Source: Scilla litardierei
Taxonomy: Eukaryota > Streptophyta > Magnoliopsida > Asparagales > Asparagaceae
DNA: 64,000 nt
Direction: 5' to 3'
Assembly: GCA_030789695.1 (NCBI GenBank)
Contig: CM061142.1
Span: forward strand, 150,805,266-150,869,265
In this document: positions 55,042 through 64,000 of the stretch, piece after piece
Numbering within the stretch: position 1 is the stretch's first letter
How the letters are laid out: each line of letters begins with the position of its first letter
Notes under the pieces: generated by a model
The model's input: only the letters and a program-made list of their open reading frames with translations
Told to the model about the DNA's origin: nothing
Database searches by the model: none
Position numbers and translations under genes: made by a program

Positions 55042-55782
55042 CTATGGAATCGGCCACTCTCTGATATCCTTGATCTTCTCAGGATCCATGGATATGCCAT
55101 CTCCTGACACCATATGTCCTAGAAAGGCAAATCTATTCAGCCAAAACTCGCACTTGGAATACTTTGCATGCAAACGATGTGTCCTCAAAATCTCCATAAC
55201 TGTCCTCAAGTGCTCAGCATGCTCCTCTTTCGACTTCGAATAAATCAAGATGTCGTCAATGAAGATAACGACGAACTTATCTAAGAAGTCGTAGAATATC
55301 AGGTTCATTAAGTTCATGAAAATCGCGGGTGCGTTGGTCACACAGAAAGGCATAACCACGAACTCGTAGTGTCCATACTTCATTCTAAACACTGTCTTCT
55401 GCACATCTTTCTTCTTCACCCTCAGCTGGTGATATCCGCTCCTGAGATCCAGTTTAGAGAATATCCTCGATCCCCCAAGCTGGTCGAAAATGTCGTCTAT
55501 CTGCGGTAACGAATACTTGTTCTTGATGGTGACCGCATTCAACTCTCTGTAGTCCACGCACATCCGACGCGAACCATCCTTCTTCTTCACCAGCAGAACA
55601 GGCGCTCCCCACGGAGACACACTCTGATGGATATATCCCTTCTGCAAAAGCTCGTCCAACTGTCTACGTAGCTTCCCCAAATCTGCCGGAGCCATACGAT
55701 ATGGTGCTTTCGAAATGGGCTGCGCTCCCGGAATAAGATCAATCGAGAACTCAATGGCTCGATCGGGTGGTAGTCCGGACAA
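55042..55782 (-). pseudogene. Chromovirus reverse transcriptase
   Basis: Uninterrupted for 246 codons: [58 protein letters not shown] and [17 protein letters not shown]. All three catalytic Asp residues are present. It ends in a stop after REWPIP, where RNase H should follow. Part of a broken polyprotein, so probably not functional. Confidence 0.85.
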
Positions 55783-55847
55783 CTACTCGGGGAAGACATC
55801 AACGAAATCTCTCACCACAGCTGGTCTACTGACCTCCATCTGTATAG

Positions 55848-56276
55848 CTACAAGCTCCGCCATAGGCTTGGCCCAAAAGCTGATAGGCAAAAGCGATTGC
55901 TACCGCTACTGAACTCGAAGGTCAGATAACCAGGAATCTCAAACACCACTTTCTTCTGTCGGCAGTTGATCGTAGCAAAGAAACAACTAAGCCAATCCAT
56001 TCCGAGAACGGCATCACAATTGGTAATGTCGTGAATGATAAAATCGGCGTAAAGCTCGAGTCCACAAACTACCAAGGGACAAGATCGACAACCAAGGGAC
56101 ACCAAGATCACACCATTCCTTGTAGCGATATCCCAACTCTTGGAAAGAGGGGAAGTCGACAGAGAATGCTTGTCCACGAAACTCCGAGATAAGATGCACA
56201 TGGATGCACCGGAGTCGAAAAGGACCCGAGCGGGACAAGCACAAACAAGAATAACCCCTAACAAACAAACTAGCAA
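55848..56276 (-). pseudogene. Chromovirus protease
   Basis: ARVLFDSGASMCILSRSFVD holds the DSGAS active site. VCGLELYADFIIHDITNCDA and VLGMDWLSCFFATINC follow, the normal order. Stops separate it from gag and RT. Confidence 0.83.
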
Positions 56277-56399
56277 TCAAAATCAATTCTAGCAAACAAG
56301 ATCTAATCTAACATGCATGATCAACTAATGAAAAGTAAAGACTAGTCTGACGGTTACCTGCAATAACTCCGTCCTCATCCTCCGCCTCTACAGCAGTCA

Positions 56400-57447
56400 T
56401 CGCGAAAGCTTGCCTCCTAGGCTGAACGGCCTGCTGAAAAGTCTGCTTGTGGGGAATGAGAGGCACTCCACGTCCGGCAGCTACTGGAGCTCTCTGCTAC
56501 TGAACTCAGACTGGTGCTTTCCACGGCTGCTTAGCACTCGGGCAATCCTTCAATGTATGCAAAGTGTCGCCACAAATCAAGCACTGGCCTAGAAGCCTCC
56601 TACACTAGTCCTTCACCTGACCAGTCTTGCCGCAATGATTGCACATCTTCAGACTAGGCCTACCTGGCCTCTTAAACTACATGGACTGATTAGGCCTCAT
56701 CACTAGCCTAACCACAGTTCTAGCCCGCTCTATAGGCCTCTTCCTTGCATATGAATACTGCCCCCTCCTCTGATTGGCAATCAGCTCCTGCCTCTTGGCA
56801 GCTATCAGCAACTTCTGGTAAGAGTCTAAGTCCAAAGAGGACATCAGACTCTGCAGCTCCAAGGACAAACCCTGAAAAAATCTCTGAGCTCGATCTTCAG
56901 CGGTCTGAACTAGATTTGGCACAAAGCGGCTCAGTCTGATGAACTCGTGTGGTACTGATCCACTGTCAGATTCCCCTACTTCAGATTGATAAACTGCTGC
57001 ATCAGATCCCTCCTGGCAGCTCGAGGGAATACTCCTCATCAAATCTCTCCTTGAAAGTGGCCCAGGGGATAGGCCTCACCAACATCTGCTCTTCCGACTC
57101 CCACCAACTGTGAGCATTGTCCTTCAGTTGCTTCTTTACCAAGTCAACCCATCCAGCCGAGTTAACCTTCGAGAGAAGCACATTATCCTCAGTGTTCTTC
57201 ATCCATTCATCTGCAACCAAGGGTCCTTCTGACCCAGTGAAGTACAGCGGGCCCAGCTCCCCAAAGTGCTTCGCTCCCGACTCGAAGCGAGGGGCATTCT
57301 GAAGCATGCCCTGCTGCACGTGCATCATCTGATGCATCATCCTCATCATCTCAGTCGTGGTGGGTTCTCTATCAGCATCCTCACAGTTTTCTGCTCCACC
57401 ACCAGCTCCAGATTCACTACCAGCTCGGGTGATGCTTCTTCTCGCTA
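56400..57447 (-). pseudogene. gag: Chromovirus gag, start codon altered
   Basis: The reading frame begins IARRSITRAG, with ATA where the family ATG is expected at 57447, right after CTTGTCTTAG. It continues through MMRMMHQMMHVQQGMLQNAP, FTGSEGPLVADEWM and WESEEQMLVRPIPWATFKER, then shifts frame near 57005. The second part holds RFVPNLVQTAEDRAQRFFQG. The zinc-knuckle region reads CNHCGKTGQVKD, a stop, then CLICGDTLHTLKDC (Cx2Cx4Hx4C). Confidence 0.82.
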
Positions 57448-57535
57448 TCTAAGACAAGGAAACGTTCAGATTAGACTCAATTCATTGCTTGAATGTTCCG
57501 AATATTTAAATGGATGTTGTTATCATTATTGTTGT
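57448..57535 (-). other. Chromovirus leader fragment
   Basis: A/T-rich sequence ending, on the minus strand, TTTCCTTGTCTTAG before gag, a good splice acceptor. The rest of the leader and the 5' LTR are cut off by the Athila-M LTR. Confidence 0.45.
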
Positions 57536-58483
57536 TGACGTCCCCTAGATTTAGCAATGTGTGGTCGGAACAGGGATGCCAGATTTAAATATTTATAACC
57601 GCAAGCACACGGTGTTGTAGTGTGGCTTGGGGGTCGAACACGGGGAGGCGTGTGATGTACTTGTTATCAGACAGGATCCGGATCACCCGATGGATGAGCT
57701 AGCCCTATCGCTAGGTGGGTTGTCACGAAATGATACTAATAAGATGTAAGATACAATAAAGGGAACCTAGGACTTGGTTTCCACCCTATCATGTGTCCTC
57801 TCTATTATGGCCGACGGATAGGAATTCGATCGGATTCTAGGATTTAGTGGTGAGACGTTGCCTCTAAAATTGATACCTAGCGTCACATAGGCCAGATATT
57901 CCGGTGGATGCATAGGATGATTCGCTAGATCTACCCGGGTTCGGACGGTGGGCATTCCATGTCCATTAACACCGACCGATTCCGGGAGCACAAGGTTCGC
58001 AACGGTTGCTCCCGACATTTCATCATGTCGTTCCCACGCCCTAGGATACATTGTCTACGCTAGGGGTGTGAGCTGTGGCTAGGGGATCAAACTCCCATTT
58101 TATTTCCCCTTGGCCCGACGGTCAGAGGCGGTCTTTATCCCGCCAATGACAATGAAACGCCCCGCGTAACCATCCAAATTCCTATATCCTATCAAAAACC
58201 TAATCCTATGGTCGTTCTAGGGATAACCCACAAAGGGGTTTTCACCAATGTCCCAGATTAGAAAACTACTTACGATTCATTGCAAAAAGAGCAACACAAC
58301 AAATTCTAACCATTGAAATCAAGATCAAGCAATAGAAATATGGAGCAATTAGTATTAAGAGTGCAATATCAAAGTATCAAGACAATTAGAGAACTTACAA
58401 AATAAAATAAATTCGCAGCCACCAAAAATCCCAAAAAGACAGTTTTAGAAAAGGGGATCTCATTCTGGGAAAAAAAACCTAGG

Positions 58484-58815
58484 GATATATATAGAATACA
58501 CGACCATTCGATCGGTTGAGGCATCAATCGATCGGGTGAGTCGGCGGTTGACTTGGCCTTCGATTCTTCATATACTTCACCCGATCGTTGAACCGATCGG
58601 GTGAGTCATCAGGTCATGAGCTGGGAAACTTTGGCTACAGATGAACCGATCGGGTGAGTTTTCATCCGATCGGTTGGAATTCAGCTCCAAAAGACAGAGA
58701 GGATTGTGGCTCCACCCGATCACTGAACCGATCGGGTCAACTGACCGGTTGGGAAGCAGCTCCAAAATCTGAGAACACTGCGGACACCTTCCGATCACTG
58801 AACCGATCGGGTGGG
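58484..58815 (-). promoter_or_regulatory. Athila-M 3' LTR palindrome array and TATA box
   Basis: ATCGATCGGGTG / ACCGATCGGGTG pairs near 58510, 58535, 58585, 58645, 58670, 58730 and 58800, closest core about 16 bases from the TATA box on the minus strand. Confidence 0.7.
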
Positions 58816-58860
58816 CTCTTCTTCACTACTGCTTCTGTCCAGGTCGGATACGCGTGCTAC

Positions 58861-59221
58861 GGGAAAGCAGCTCCTAGAAAGGCAAGCCTACGCTACCTGA
58901 TCTTTTTTTTATACGTGATTTATCCGAAGTTGACTCAGATTCTTATGCCGATGATTCCGCTTCTTCTGATTCAATTCGAGGAAATTCAATCAAACTCCGC
59001 CCTGTAGCTACAGCCTGACCTTACTGGTCCGAAGTTGAATCTTTAGTAGTCTATCAGTGGTGCGAAGCGGCTTTGCCCCAGGGAGCGAAAGGTTATACCT
59101 TAGTAAGCGAACATCGGACTAGCTAAGGTGCTCTTAAGCCCTTGACTCTCTTAACGTAGAGCTAAGTGACTTTGCGTAGCGTAGTAGAATGAAGGCTACG
59201 CACCGACGCTCTCGTATCAAA
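58861..59221. other. Foreign-looking segment in Athila-M LTR
   Basis: It replaces about 190 bases present in the Athila-P LTR between the TTTCACTTT and GCACGCGT landmarks. The sequence, for example CTTTGCGTAGCGTAG and GGCTTTGCCCCAGGGAGCGA, is unlike the LTR. Its style suggests organellar, perhaps mitochondrial, DNA, but I cannot name a gene. Confidence 0.4.
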
Positions 59222-60458
59222 GTGAAAAGATACTAAAAACCAGAAGAGAATAGATACAAAACAACGGAAAACAACGGAGAATCACGAAGAAGACGTACGT
59301 GAATATATACAATATAAATGCACATCAAAATCCCCCAAGCTGAACCCTTCCTCATCCTCAAGGAAGACGAATGAGAGTAGGAACGCGGAGGGAAAAAGTA
59401 GAGAGAAAGAAACAGAAAAAGAAAGCAAAGTCCTAGATCACCCGTCAGAGCCAACAAAAACTAACTCACTACACTAAGCAAGCATGCAGTAAACACATCA
59501 CTAACCAAGGAATATGAGTCCATACAAGTGTCGTGGGTCCGCGCGGTGAAGCGCGGGTAAGTGAGGTCGTGAGCTAGAAGACGGTGTAACTATCTAAATT
59601 GTGCAATAAAGCTCCATATACACATATGACATACCCAAGGAATGACCCAAATATCGATTTAATTCAAATTAACGGTGAATAATAGCTCAAGCATGCATGA
59701 TAATAGAATAAGAATTAAAGCGTATCATGTGTCGGGGACTCTACAGCTAGGGACTAGAAGATCACCGCACTATTGCCTAGATAATCGCTAGAAAATTCCT
59801 ATGCCAAGTGTGTTTGAAACCGAGGGAGGTTGAGAAGGTGTGGAGTAGAACACTTAGTGCAAATTCTCACCGTTCCTTTATTCATGGTGGATAGGAATGA
59901 TATTCACAGCAGGAATTTTTTTGGGTTATGGGTATTTGTATTTTTTGGATTTTTGGCTATACATATCTTTTTTCTCTTTTGTTTCACTTTTCTCTTTTTC
60001 TACTTTTTTTTGGATTTTTGGAATTTGGGCTATATTTTTGTGTACTCTCCCTAGTGGAAGAACGGTACACGACGAGGGGATTTGCACCAAGTAAAAAAAA
60101 GAAATCGAATTCTAAACACTTGGGCAAAAGAAAAAATTTTCGCGAATCAGAGCATAAGCAAAATGGGTTAACCTAGTCCTATTGGTAGAGTCCCGACACA
60201 TGCTAATTGAAGCGTAGTATATATAATTCATGCATAAAGAAGCAGACAGTGGAGCAAAATACCGCATATTCAAAATTAAAGCATGATAGTCTAGGGGTCA
60301 ACCAAGGACAGGTATATAAATCAGAATCATGATGTAGAAGCACACCAAACAGCTAGTTACGACAAAGAACTCACACAAAAGTAAAATGAACCCATGAAGC
60401 ATGAAATGCAATAGGACTCGGCTTCCTAGAGTTAGTGAAAGTGATTATCGTAACTACG

Positions 60459-60459
<1 letters not shown>

Positions 60460-60499
<40 letters not shown>
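60460..60499. repeat. (TG)n microsatellite
   Basis: Twenty uninterrupted TG units within the Athila-M 3' region. Confidence 0.95.
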
Positions 60500-60500
<1 letters not shown>

Positions 60501-60644
60501 TTCTGTGGCAGTTCATCTTGTGGGGTCAGCTCTAGGAGAGGGAGATAAAAAAGAAAGGAAGAAAAAGACAATACGATGAAAACGACTCAAAACGGTGAAA
60601 ATGATAAAACCGACGCACAAAGTGCGACTCCCCCAAGCTGAATC

Positions 60645-60664
60645 TTGCATTGCCCTCAATGCAA
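60645..60664 (-). other. Conserved hairpin of Athila 3' region
   Basis: Stem TTGCATTG / CAATGCAA with loop AGGG on the minus strand, identical to 22577-22596, and followed by TTCAGCTTGGGGGAG. Confidence 0.8.
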
Positions 60665-60921
60665 TAAGAGTGAATACGTGAGGGCGAGGAAAATGGGAGG
60701 GAAGTACGCACCGACACAAAAAGAAGAAGAGTATGAAAGACACACAAGACAAAAATAGAAAAATAAAGAAAATAAACACTCAAACCAAATATATAACACA
60801 CATGCACCCAAACACATATAAACAGGCACACAGCAAAGGCATGACATGACAACATGCACAATAATTGATTTCTCCCAAGCTGAACATGACAATGCTAGCG
60901 AAAAGATTTGATCGTGGAGAA

Positions 60922-62742
60922 TCAGAAAAAATAGCTAAGGGGAAAATCAGAAAAAACGCGAAAATAAAGATGCTGGAGGAGTGGGCTCCTCATCCTCCTC
61001 AGAAGAGACTGAGGGGTGTGGATGGGAGAGATGACAGGTGTGCGGAGTAGTGGGGAAGGGGGAGGAGATGGAGGATGGATGGGAGATGTGGTGGTGTGAA
61101 TGATGGGTGATGTGTCGGTGGTATGAATGATGGGTGATGTGTCGGTGGTGATGGGGGATGGTAAAGAAGCAGCGATCGATGAGGTGGGGTGGGTAATGAT
61201 TTCGAGTGCACAACTAATTTCTTGCGGCACGAGTATGCGGTGGTGATAGATGTGAAAGGTGGTAGGGTGTAGGATCGACGATAGTTGTAGTGGGTGGAGA
61301 TCAAGTGGAAGGAGGAGGGGATGATCGCCTAGGAGGGGATGGGGGGTGATGATTGTCAAGGAGGTGAAGGAGGTGGTGATGGTGCTGGAGTATGTGGTGG
61401 GGGACCGTAGATGTGTGTAATAAGGTGGAGAATGGCGGCTAAGTTTCGCTCGAGTGCGATGAAACGTGGGTGTGAAAAGAAAGAAGAGGATGGGTCTGCG
61501 GAAGGGGAGGAGGATGCACCAATGTGTAGAGCAGCGAGCTCGGCCTCGAGAGCCAGCCGAGCAGAGGTGGCATGTCGAACAGCAGAAGTGGTGCCGGCGG
61601 TAGTGGTCATGCCGACACCAGAGGCTAGGCCTAAGAGGGCCGTAGTGAGTGCCTCAGAATAAACAGGGACAACAGCCGGGGTGGTGACACCAGGGACAGC
61701 CTCGGGGTCCTCCCTGAACACAGGGATATCCTGCTCTCCTAAGTGCACAGCAGGGGACGGTGGTCGAGGTGCGTCAGGGAGTGGAATGAAGATGTAACCC
61801 CCCTACAAACTCTGGAACAGGAGGAAACGACCAATCTGCCTCAAGATGAATAGTCATGCGGCCAGGATTAGGCAGAGTGGTATATGGAGCAGGGGGTGGC
61901 CGTAGTAAAAATCAAACCGACCGTTGCCACGTGGTCAGATCATGTGGGTGTGCCTCAGGACATCAAGATTTAGATATGTAGATCCTGGGGCTAGTGGAAA
62001 ATCGGGGGGATAACGATCCTGAACGGGGGGGGTATAAGGCAATGAGGGTAATGAGGCCGCCGCCGCAATACTTACCCTTGCCTGCGCTGCTGATATCAAT
62101 GATTTTTTGGATAAGCCATGCACTGGCATTAATGCGAACGCGCGAGGCCTTGAAAGAGATCCCGTTAACACCTGGAATGAATGGGTGGGTCATCGCCCAC
62201 AAAATGAATAAGTCAGGGATAGTTACAGTACCAGACTCATCCCTGGAAAAGAAAGCGCTCGATATGATGCAGTGGGCCAGACAGAATACAGGGTGGCTGA
62301 TGGAGGAGGCCTTGGCCATGCCTCGAGGATAGTGGTCATGAAGAGTGAGGCTTCCCCAAAAATCGACATCGATGTCGCGATGAAATTCATGTTGGAGGAG
62401 GATGCGCTCAAGAATTGGGAAACCGAAAATGTTGTTGATTGTGTTCACATCGGTACGGAAATTTCGGTTCCTAAGGCAAAAATCGATAATAAACTCATCC
62501 TCAGTTTTGATTGTAGATAGAAATTCTAGGGTGAGTGAGGGGTAGGATCGTGCATGGCAGTTTAAGAAACCTAGCCAACCTAAGTTTGCAAATAAGGACT
62601 CGACCCCGGACAAAACTCCGAGATCGATAAGGGTTTGACTATGGGCAAACTTAGTGGCTAAGTGGGATCGTTGGTCGAGTCGAGTATAATGATGTCCCCC
62701 GCGTTTGCGCGCGTCCGATGTGCAATATATGATTGGGGGCAT
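60922..62742 (-). pseudogene. Athila-M ORF1, start encoded by LTR
   Basis: The open part runs from ATG 62742 to 61963. Its first 18 codons lie in the LTR. The domain shows KFAHSQTLIDLGVLSGVESL, RNFRTDVNTINNIFGFPILE and FFSRDESGTVTIPDLFILWA, aligning with ORF1 of Athila-P. After a frame change come an Ala/Thr-rich helix (61748-61356) and Pro/His/Ser-rich frames to 60922, ending with SEEDEE like the acidic tail of Athila-P. Function is unknown (PF03078-like). Confidence 0.78.
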
Positions 62743-64000
62743 GAGATTTAAATATTTATAACCGCAAGCGCATGGTGTTGTAGTGTGGATTGGGGGTCGA
62801 ACTCAACGAGGTGTGGTTGTGCTTGTGTTAAGAAGGATCGGATTCACCCCATGGGCGAGCTAGCCCGAATCGGATTATGGGTTGTCACAGAAAATGGAAT
62901 GCGAGGGATAAACAATATAAAGGGAAAACCTGAGACTTTGGTTTCCACCCTATCGTGTGATTCTCACCGATACGGCCTATGGGTAGGATAGCTATCGGAA
63001 TTAGGGTCTAATGGTGAGACGTTGCCTCTAAGAGTGGTACCAGCGTCCCATGGGCTCGATATTCCGGTCGGTGCGCAGGATGATACGCCGGACTTCCCGG
63101 GTTCGGTCGTGTGCATTCCCATGTCCATTAACACTGACCGACTCTGGGAGTACTAAGCACGCAACGATAACTCCCAACGTCTCATCCTGTCGCTCCCGCG
63201 CGCTAAGATTCGACGTCTACGCTAAGGGCGTGAGCTACGGCTAGGGAGTCAACCGCCAAGTTTATTCCCCCTTGGCCCAATGGTCAAAGGCGGTCTTTTT
63301 CCCGCCGATGACAATAAAACACCCCACGTAACCGGTAGATTTCTAATCCACATCGATTTCCTAGTCCTATGGACGCATCGGGGAGGACCCACGAAGGGGT
63401 TTCCACCAAAATCCTAGATTTGGGAACTACTCACACATATTCACTAAAAAGCGATCTAAACCAAAATCGACCGTTAAAAACATGATCAAGCAATTGAAAA
63501 GCAGTAAGAGCAATGCAAATAACACTATACTAAACTTTGGTAAAGATAGGAAAACTTACAAGTATCTGAAAAATTACAGCCGTCAAGAGAGAGAAAAAAC
63601 TGTAAAAAACTAACAACTCCCCGTTTCTGGAAAACCTAGGGGTCCTATATATAGAATACGATATCACCCGATCGGTTGAAAAGTCAACCGATCGGGTGAC
63701 CTGCTTCGTTCTTCGGCAGCTCAGCATGTGACTTCACCCGGTCATACAGCACGGTCGGTTGAGAGTTGAAGCTAACCGGTTGGATCTTCGTGCCGTCGGG
63801 TGAACCAGTCGGTTGACCTATTCGTGTCTTGGCTTCGGAGAATTGGCTACAGATGAACCGATCAGGTGAAGGTCACCCGATCAGTTGGCATTCAGCATCA
63901 AATTCCAGAGAGTTGGGACGTCTGAACCGGTCTCTGAACCGACTGGTTGACTTTCCGCCCGCTCCAGCTTGTGTCCGGGTGGTGCACACGTGCATCACCC
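62690..64000 (-). repeat. Athila-M 5' LTR, outer part beyond window
   Basis: Minus-strand end GGGGGACATCA at 62690. The TATA box CTATATATAG is at 63645-63654 with the palindrome array to its right (63665-63960). It aligns with the left LTR through 1.3 kb. Confidence 0.83.
63645..63960 (-). promoter_or_regulatory. Athila-M 5' LTR palindrome array and TATA box
   Basis: CACCCGATCGGTTG / CAACCGATCGGGTG pair at 63665-63700, then degenerate pairs near 63740, 63790, 63860 and 63930. The TATA box is about 15 bases from the first core. Confidence 0.7.

Larger units (their letters stand above)
29967..57535 (-). mobile_element. Tekay/Del-like chromovirus (Ty3/gypsy), split by two younger elements
   Basis: Minus-strand order from the right: gag with zinc knuckle, protease, RT, RNase H, integrase, chromodomain, polypurine tract and 3' LTR. 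The LTR of about 3.1 kb and the chromodomain point to Tekay/Del. Tat2 lies in the LTR and SIRE-B in integrase; removing both restores continuous sequence. The 5' LTR is missing because Athila-M replaces it. The left flank is AAAAG; its partner is not visible. All genes are broken. Confidence 0.88.
57536..59327 (-). repeat. Athila-M 3' LTR (1792 bp)
   Basis: Minus-strand start TGATGTGC, end GGGGACGTCA. The palindrome array spans 58505-58815 with a TATA box at 58484-58494 (TCTATATATATCC). It contains a 361-base segment not found in the other LTRs. Confidence 0.82.
59328..60921 (-). other. Athila-M 3' untranslated region
   Basis: No gene. Three AGCTTGGG-type purine motifs on the minus strand (59328-59341, 60626-60641 and 60868-60882), two beside stem-loops (59347-59366 and 60645-60664), in the same order as in Athila-P. 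A (TG)n run lies at 60460-60499. Confidence 0.75.
57536..64000 (-). mobile_element. Athila-M: LTR-ORF1-LTR remnant of an Athila element
   Basis: Two related LTRs in minus orientation enclose only 3.36 kb, which encodes ORF1 and the 3' region. Gag, pol and a primer site are missing. LTR landmarks and the ACCGATCGGGTG array are the same as in Athila-P. The right LTR runs off the window. Confidence 0.85.

Noticed and set aside
60922..61359. His/Thr/Pro-rich frames as a separate gene
   Set aside because: Low-complexity tail of Athila-M ORF1 after a frame change, comparable to the Pro/Ser tail of Athila-P ORF1.

Overview
The window is plant nuclear DNA, almost certainly angiosperm, from a repeat-rich region. 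I recognise no ordinary host gene. Nearly all of it is a nest of LTR retrotransposons: Ty1/copia of the SIRE/Maximus type plus a second copia family, and Ty3/gypsy of three kinds (Tat, Athila and a chromodomain-bearing Tekay/Del-like chromovirus). The plant assignment rests on these lineages, on primer sites matching plant initiator-Met and Asp tRNAs, and on plant-style leaders with telo-box-like AAACCCTA sequences. The species cannot be told. Almost every coding region carries stops or frameshifts, so most are annotated as pseudogenes.

Layout. 1-5775: minus-strand SIRE-type copia (SIRE-A), cut by the window edge and lacking pol. 5776-9722: remains of a minus-strand Athila-like element (ORF1 and 3' region), with a possible solo copia LTR at 6607-7315. 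9723-18400: minus-strand Tat element (Tat1) with a decayed pol and an extra gene on the opposite strand. 18401-19516: 5' end of another minus-strand Athila-type element with a tRNA-Asp primer site. 19517-25510: 5'-truncated plus-strand Athila (Athila-P). 25511-28474: two copia LTRs in inverted orientation around a gag fragment. 28475-29966: plus-strand Athila-like fragment (Athila-2) whose ORF1 is cut after ten codons by a chromovirus. 29967-57535: that minus-strand chromovirus. A 7.6-kb Tat element (Tat2, 31864-39454, duplication AAACT) sits inside its 3.1-kb 3' LTR, and a 12.1-kb SIRE element (SIRE-B, 41596-53742, duplication ACTCC) sits inside its integrase gene. 57536-64000: minus-strand Athila (Athila-M) reduced to LTR-ORF1-LTR.

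Within each element the parts follow the usual plan: gag packages RNA, protease/RT/RNase H/integrase copy and insert it, and LTRs supply promoter and polyadenylation. Several elements also carry an extra ORF: sense ORF1 or aORF in Athila and SIRE, antisense aORF in Tat. The most interesting signals concern how these extra ORFs may be expressed. (i) Athila-P and SIRE-B carry the same family-specific palindrome array twice, once in the LTR promoter and once just upstream of the extra ORF. (ii) Both antisense Tat aORFs look like complete small genes, with a TATA box about 150 bp from the start and two GT-AG introns of 63-65 bp at matching positions and phases. (iii) Athila 3' regions carry repeated hairpin-plus-polypurine modules. 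(iv) A hairpin between integrase and ORF1 shows a compensatory base-pair change between two Athila families. (v) The chromovirus integrase contains a 71-bp GT-AG insertion that looks like an intron.
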